Shown in pieces: positions 58,586 to 64,000 of a stretch of DNA of 64,000 nt (position 1 is its first letter; each line of letters opens with the position of its first letter). Both the position numbers and the translations under genes were made by a program. This stretch comes from Botrytis cinerea B05.10 (lineage: Eukaryota > Ascomycota > Leotiomycetes > Helotiales > Sclerotiniaceae). The notes under the pieces were generated by a model. It did no database searches. It saw only the letters and a program-made list of their open reading frames with translations, and was not told the origin of the DNA. The stretch spans positions 1,364,001 through 1,428,000 of the forward strand of contig NC_037323.1 of NCBI RefSeq assembly GCF_000143535.2, in the 5' to 3' direction.

Positions 58586-59160
58586 TATTACAAAAACTGC
58601 TTCTAGAATTATATAGAAATATCTAGAAATCTCTCAAAATGATTTAGATTAAATTTCAAATAGAAATTCAATAAAGTTATAACTAATTGCAATTTTTATA
58701 ATTATAATAATAAAACTAATAATTATTATTTTAAATATAAAGCTTTACATTATAATGAAATCCATTTCTTTATATAGATTTTCATTTTATTTAAACAATT
58801 GGAATAGCCGATTGTTTTTGGAATACTATCATTCCTGAATTGTTTATTACAGAATACTAATCCTATAACTTTTGATATTCTAATTTATCTTTTATTTTGG
58901 GATTAATCTTTTAGAATATTATTAATATAACTTTGTGAAAAATTTGCAAAGTTATATTTAGTATTTCCTAGGATCTATTATTCTAAAAACTATATCTTAT
59001 GTTTCTAAAATATCCTATAACTAATACTATATATATGCTTGAGGCTTTCTTTAGATATCTAATATCCCTTGGTATATTACAATTGAATTATTAAGGCTTA
59101 TAATACTATTATAGCTTATACATTAGTGATTCTACAGCCTGTTACTAATCCATTGTAACA
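58586..59160 (-). repeat. Right LTR of the gypsy element (575 bp)
   Basis: Better preserved than the left copy, especially in its last 400 bp, ending CATTGTAACA at 59160. Confidence 0.93.
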
Positions 59161-59194
59161 ATGGGTCGGACCAGTCATTGAAATTCAGCAGTGA
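59161..59194 (+). pseudogene. Displaced last ten codons of the permease gene
   Basis: Directly after the right LTR the sequence continues the permease frame: ...RYK on the left side, WVGPVIEIQQ and TGA (59192-59194) on the right. A GP(V/I)(I/V)E end is usual for this permease group. Confidence 0.85.
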
Positions 59195-60390
59195 CATCTT
59201 AACGACTCAGGGTTTTTACGTTTTTTTGGCGTTGTCAAAGAATTGCAGGCCGAGAAAGAGATTTTGAAGATATATACTTGCTTTCGGGAATGTAGAGTTT
59301 GAGGTCGTCGCCTAGTGTAGAATTGAGACAGGCTGTTAGATATCATTTATATCGAACTATTTGGCCAAATTATATATTCTACTGCTATATGTATTAGTTG
59401 CTTCATTTCGGATAGACGATAATAAACTACGTTATAATATTACTCTATATTACTTTTCCTGAAGTTTTTAGATTATGTTGTAGCTATATAATATTAAAAA
59501 AATAGATAATAATACTTCCCTTTCAAAATTCTTAATTTTAATATTTATAAATAAATTCTTTAATAAAAGAGTTTATATTATTTTTATAATACTAATTTGA
59601 AAAATAAACTAAAAAAAAGAGAGAAAATTTATTTAAAAAAAAATAAATTCAATATTATAATATAATAGAAGTTGTGAATTTGAATATAAGAAAAAGAAAA
59701 TAAATATTGAAATAACAATAATAATGTATAAAATATTATATTGAATATCTACATTCTCAATATAATCAAAATAAAAAATAATTAATCATTATCTTTTCAT
59801 AAAACAATAAAATTTTATTTTTAGATTCTAAAATATTTTTTCAAAAATTATATTAAAACAAAAATGAAAATATACTATGTGCGTTTAGGGAAAACGATTT
59901 ACAAAAAACGATTTCAAAAGCAGCAATTATTAGGAGTATGTATATTTTTTTCGAATATTAAAGTATCAACAAAAAGGCTTGTAATTTGATAATATAAAAT
60001 TATACTTACTTAAATATAATATTCATTATGAATACTATTTTAACAATGATGAATTCGGATTTTATAAATAGATCTTATATTATATTGTTTAGATAATACT
60101 TAATCCCGAAAATTATATTTTGAAATATAGTATTTTGTAAAATCTAATATTAAATCTTTGTAATCTCAATACAAAGATTAATTTATATTAAATTGAAAAT
60201 GGGAATTTATATATAGGTATTCGAATCTATAATAAAACAGTTTTTTATTATTAAGCCGAAAAAGGAAGTTGATAAATAGTTGTTAGGTAGTTTTTTTAGT
60301 CGAGTTGAAAAATAGGGTTTCATAATCAAAGTCTAGTTCTAATTTATAGGGTAGGAAACGAATTGTTATTTTTTGTAGATAGTTGATAGG
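59195..60390. other. AT-rich gene-free tract right of the LTR element
   Basis: Original 3' flank of the permease (to about 59330), then extreme AT-rich DNA. No coding sequence seen. Confidence 0.45.
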
Positions 60391-60965
60391 TATTTATTGG
60401 GTTGTAATCTCAAGGACGAATCTGGATGTGTATTGATAGTATTTCAGTTATATGGGGTATGCGCGGAAGAGCTTTTGAATCCTTTCAATAAGCTTATCAT
60501 AAGTGCCATCAAGCGATGCGTTATTACAATATTGGGGTCAAATGATTTCCTGGGTATATCGAAATCGAAGGCAACGAAATAGTAGATCGCTTAACTAACC
60601 TAGGAATATCGGATTCAATAAACACTGGTCTATTAATGTTGCCGACGGTAAATAGTATTCGATCTGATCTCAAAGCTAGATATCGATATACAAAAACATT
60701 CTGATAGACTTCAGTGAGCAATATGATCTCCCCAGAATATAAAATGTGAAGGCTAGTGTACAAGATTACTGAGCCACCCACTCTTCAGCTTCCACGCGGA
60801 ATACTTCATAGGCTTTTAGCAATGCGAACTAGCCATAATGACTTTGCAGCTTATCATATCAGATTTAACCACAAAAACAGTCACAACGAATACTTATACA
60901 GCAATAACAAAACCCCCTTTCATTTCTTCCAATATCCAATCAATAACAAATCGCAAGCCAACTAG
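60391..60965 (+). mobile_element. LINE (Tad-like) relic: RNase H and C-terminal region
   Basis: From about 60525 a frame reads VK*FPGYIEIEGNEIVDRLTNLG, the end of a non-LTR retrotransposon RNase H domain (usual form W-x-PGHxGIEGNExADxLA), with Trp replaced by a stop (TGG to TGA). About 60 bp later another frame reads LPRGILHRLLAMRTSHNDFAAYHIRFNH, then NNKTPFHFF, typical of the C-terminus of fungal LINE ORF2 proteins. Frame changes and stops show it is dead. Confidence 0.75.
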
Positions 60966-61129
60966 CCTCTCGCACCCAATCAACTCCGCTTCGAATACAA
61001 TACAATCAAATATATCAATCGCCTCCTACACACACAAAACAGTTTCACAAAGCTCCCCTCCGGAATTGGGATTTTCACTCAGATCTATACTAACTTCGTC
61101 TAAAAAGAAACAAAAACAAACCACTCACC

Positions 61130-61430
61130 CAACATAAAGAAGAACACTTCACCTCTAATATCAAACCGAACCGACCACCACCCATCGATCTCCCAATCCA
61201 CAACGATCACTCTCATCACTCACCGCCCCCCGAATGACTACTCACCAGCCTCAAAGAGGCCCCTCTCAGAAACCGATCGGACACCCTATCGAGCGAATCG
61301 ATCCAGAGCATAGCCGAAGAGGGGAGCAATACTCCAAAAGAAAAAATTGCTAAACTACTATGAGCAGCAAAAGCACTGCACTCCATAGGCCCAATCCTTA
61401 GTATATCTAGAATACCCCTAGGGAAGTTAT
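61130..61430 (+). mobile_element. Possible LINE ORF1 (gag-like) relic
   Basis: The tract 60970-61430 is less AT-rich than its flanks and C-rich on the plus strand. One frame reads LSSESIQSIAEEGSNTPKEK and then a stop within IAKLL*AAKALHSIGP, which resembles the gag-like ORF1 start of fungal LINEs. The assignment is weak. Confidence 0.35.
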
Positions 61431-62058
61431 AGATTAAATGTTAATTACTATAAATAAATACTGGGTTGTAATTACCAATCCCTGAAAAAATAAAATAAGA
61501 TATTTGACCAATAAAAAGCTTCTAGAAAACACCTACAGTATCAAACAAATGCTTATTATTGAATACTAAATTCAATAGCTTATTACTAATTGATTATAAC
61601 TTGTATATGATTTGTATATAACTCATTGGAATAGAATTCAGAGCAATTATCACTATACAAATTATTTATTAAGCATTCAGAATTCGAATTGTTTTTTTAT
61701 AAATTCGAAATATCAAATTTATAATCATTTACATAACTCATTCCTCTATCCAAATCGAAAACTTAGAACTTCTCTCTTTCTTTCATTATTAGCATTCTAT
61801 AAACTATCATACAGATTTTAAAAATAGTATTCTATAACATATAACAGAAAACCTAGCTTTCCTTCGACATTTAATATACAAATCATTTATAAAGTAATAT
61901 AATTTCTTTTTGCCTAGCCTGTTGAGCCAAATCATTTATTCATATATATAGAATATAGTTCTTCCCATCTACAAGTGTATTTCACTTGTAGATTATAAGT
62001 TAGTCATACAAGCTCTTTCTCAAATATTTGCTAAGCGAATATTCATACAGCAGAATCC
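61431..62058. other. AT-rich gene-free tract
   Basis: No motif or repeat recognised beyond low complexity. Confidence 0.4.
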
Positions 62059-62154
62059 GTGGGTTTACTTCGAGTAGAAAGAAACGGAGAAGTTCATGAT
62101 CCTACAATTAGTCAGGTCCGAGATGACTGTGCGCCAAAATTATCTGATTGTAGC

Positions 62155-62673
62155 ATGCCTCACTCAACGGACACAAAATCGAACGCAGAAGACTCTCGCA
62201 AGAAATCCATGCTGAAAAATCAGTGGCCGACAACTGGAGACACTTGCTTGTCAACTGCCGGAGTTAGATTACCGCCTTTACAACTATCAAACGAGATTTT
62301 CTATTCCAAAGGAGACACAACTTCTAATGATACCTCCATCATGACATCCAAGATCTCTGAGGTTAAGGAAGGGAAAGTCGGTGAGGTAAATAAGCTAAAG
62401 CTTTACCTTGGAATTTGCTTGATGAATGGTATATATGCATCTAGTATGAGAAAGAAAGAAGAAGCGGCTTCAAGTCTCAGATTTACAAGCACTGTGAGCC
62501 TAGTCGTTCCTTCTATTAAGGGCATGGACTTTACTTTGAAAGTCACTCTATCTAAATCGTTCGGAGAGTCAATCTTGGAATTCATCAATTCTGCACAACA
62601 TCTACACCACCTATTTGGTGATTTCATTTTCAGAGCTATAATAGATAGCAGAGCGATATGTAAAGCAAGGTAA
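62155..62673 (+). CDS. Hypothetical protein, weak candidate
   Basis: Open for 204 codons from 62062 but the first ATG is at 62155 (about 172 aa). No domain recognised; mixed hydrophilic composition (SRKKSMLKNQWPTTGDT, then KLYLGICLMNGIYASSMRKK). A possible intron (gtaaataag at 62388 to ag at 62442) would change the product. Composition is less AT-rich than the neighbourhood, the main reason to keep it. Confidence 0.3.
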   Translation: MPHSTDTKSNAEDSRKKSMLKNQWPTTGDTCLSTAGVRLPPLQLSNEIFYSKGDTTSNDTSIMTSKISEVKEGKVGEVNKLKLYLGICLMNGIYASSMRKKEEAASSLRFTSTVSLVVPSIKGMDFTLKVTLSKSFGESILEFINSAQHLHHLFGDFIFRAIIDSRAICKAR

Positions 62674-62819
62674 GAGGGAGTACGCGGGTTCAGTAGCGCT
62701 ATCACTGTGCTTTTCGAGGATGATGGTCACAATAAAAGTGATTGTAAGGTGGCAATAATGTTGAATTCTTTGATGGGAAACAAATTTCTTGTGGATTTGT
62801 TCTTGAGTTCTTAGTGATC

Positions 62820-63080
62820 TCAATCGTTGCTAGCTCTTGCCAATCTAAAATTTGTATTTTCTACCTCTATCTCGTCCCAGGCATCGAGCGTTATATTCGC
62901 TTCATTTGAATTTGTCAATATCTTTCTTGTTATCGTGTTCACGCCCCTTATGATTATTTTGCCACCTCCTTCCATCCATGATATAAACCTACAATAGTTG
63001 ACTGCCTTAAAAGTGTGATTACCAGAGATATATTTGTAATCTCCGTTGATTGTTTGTTCGGTCTGTGATATCGTTGTCAT
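62820..63080 (-). CDS. Small hypothetical protein, weak candidate
   Basis: 86 aa from the ATG at 63080 (MTTISQTEQTINGDYKYISG). It has a regular alternation of polar and hydrophobic residues suggesting beta structure (YKYISGNHTFKAVNYCRF, IIIRGVNTITRKILTNS, LDAWDEIEVENTNFRLA). An upstream ATGCCTGAA/gtaagt could join through a very short 32-bp intron, which is below the usual fungal size. No family known. Confidence 0.4.
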   Translation of the reverse strand: MTTISQTEQTINGDYKYISGNHTFKAVNYCRFISWMEGGGKIIIRGVNTITRKILTNSNEANITLDAWDEIEVENTNFRLARASND

Positions 63081-63116
63081 TCTTAGGATCTGCAAAAATC
63101 TGAATAACTTAAGCAA

Positions 63117-64000
63117 CTTACTTCAGGCATTGTATTTGGGACTGATAATCTTGATGAAATAAATCTTCTTGTATTAACTGATCTGTACACTTTCTTTCAT
63201 ACGTATTCTTTGCTCGATATAGAGACGATTGCGTGGTTGCATAACTGCTGGAAGGTCTACCAATTAACTTCGCTTACTACAACTTTTAATCAGCGAGGCA
63301 CAAAGGTATTCACAGAAGGGATATATATTACTTGAGATATATTATCATGGAGATAGAATGAATAGCGAGAGCTTAAAGCTTGAAGTAGGTATGGATGGGT
63401 GCTCGATGTGATGTTCTAATGCCTAGTCTTGACAAAAAGATAAACTTTGAAGGATAGGTAATATATTTCTGCGGTGTGATTTGAAAGATGAGAATATTAT
63501 GACCCGAGATAATCGCAAAAGCGAGAAATTTTAATGGGGAGGGGGGGAGAGGGTGTAGTGATTCAGCGGAATAGGTACGTGTACGGATTCTAATGGACAC
63601 ATGATATTGGTTGGACAACCCATTCGGTGACAACTTTTTTTTTTAATTCCGGATTATTAATCTCTAGCCACAATAACCTGGACTTGTGTTCGTAGAAACC
63701 AATTCGATACCACGGAAAGTCTTGGTTTGTGATGTTCAATAAACACACTCGCTATTCGCGACACGGAAAAAGAAAAAGGATCGCGAAACTTGAAAAGAAA
63801 TAGCATTATAATAGAGAATTCATTTCTATGGGTTAAGTTTTTTTGGAGGAAATATATAAGCATTATACGTACTGTTGCTAAGTGTAAGAGTTCATGTTAA
63901 CTATATCAAGACTATATATCCTTAGGTAGTTAGGATCTGGAGATTCAGCCTTGGGCTGCTAAATGGAGTAGTTGTGTATTTGTACGAACCGCTCCCTTCG
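63117..64000. other. Right edge, no gene recognised
   Basis: Ordinary intergenic composition with a G-rich run at 63536-63553 and a T-run near 63636. No coding or RNA signal seen. Confidence 0.4.

Larger units (their letters stand above)
52556..59160 (-). mobile_element. RIP-degraded Ty3/gypsy LTR retrotransposon (antisense to the permease)
   Basis: 6605 bp bounded by two direct repeats of exactly 575 bp (52556-53130 and 58586-59160). LTR ends were TGTTACA...TGTAACA; the left end now reads TATTACA. ATGAA (52551-52555) and ATGGG (59161-59165) flank it, an imperfect 5-bp target duplication. The purine tract AAGAAAGAGATAA, read on the minus strand just inside the left LTR, fits a polypurine tract, so the element runs right to left. 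In that direction 56450-56060 still reads as reverse transcriptase: PDKLIIDYKKLN, then KINLHNNYYLIKIKKGKK and YYLNNILIYS, where YLDD has become YLNN. Stops are everywhere, the AT content is extreme and no function can remain. Confidence 0.93.

Noticed and set aside
1..64000. CRISPR arrays, bacterial operons, phage attachment sites or rho-independent terminators
   Set aside because: The window is eukaryotic. The repeats seen are microsatellites, TIRs and LTRs; no evenly spaced direct repeats with unique spacers were found.

Overview
This window reads as chromosomal DNA of a filamentous ascomycete (Pezizomycotina). The evidence is short GT-AG introns of about 50-200 bp, a dispersed 5S rRNA gene, a Ypd1-type phosphorelay protein, a CsbD/Hmp1-like stress protein, PTH11-like and GABA-permease-like membrane proteins, Fot1/pogo transposons, and large AT-rich blocks whose repeats differ mainly by C-to-T and G-to-A changes, as expected of repeat-induced point mutation (RIP). 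The gene style and RIP pattern suggest Leotiomycetes, perhaps Sclerotiniaceae, but that placement is only a guess.

Left part (1-31.8 kb), gene-bearing: a disordered protein (6-1862, +); a decayed C2H2-finger/DUF6590 gene (about 2240-3989, -); a small conserved protein (6054-6605, +); an Osh4/Kes1-type oxysterol-binding protein in four exons (7614-9189, +); a small one-helix membrane protein (10725-11087, +); a CsbD-like stress protein (11897-12534, +); an intact Fot1/pogo transposon with perfect 47-bp inverted repeats (13208-15061); a long stretch with no gene I recognise (15.1-20.9 kb); a Ypd1-like HPt protein in three exons (20981-21734, +); an AKAP7/ASCC1-type 2H phosphoesterase (22525-23370, -); a mutated Fot1-like relic (23892-25743); a coiled-coil protein in three exons (26819-28602, +); and a C2H2-like protein (30942-31802, +).

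Middle (31.8-49 kb): a gene-poor tract with one 5S rRNA (34708-34826, +) and a 516-bp inverted-repeat element; then a folylpolyglutamate-synthase paralog (-) facing an AMP-dependent acyl-CoA ligase (+) across a shared 1.1-kb promoter region; tRNA-Ala(AGC) (-); a small acidic protein; a 436-bp hAT-like element; a GNAT acetyltransferase (-); and a PTH11-like receptor gene carrying three internal stop codons.

Right part (49-64 kb): a seven-exon GABA/amino-acid permease hit twice by transposons. A 999-bp TA-flanked element sits in its last intron, and a 6.6-kb RIP-degraded antisense Ty3/gypsy element with two 575-bp LTRs separates the last ten codons from the rest. LINE (Tad-like) relics and AT-rich DNA follow, with only weak gene candidates near the right edge.

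The ligase pair, GNAT and permease could be remains of a small biosynthetic and transport locus broken up by transposons. That is inference. All splice sites were read by eye from reading frame and family similarity; no search or RNA data were available.
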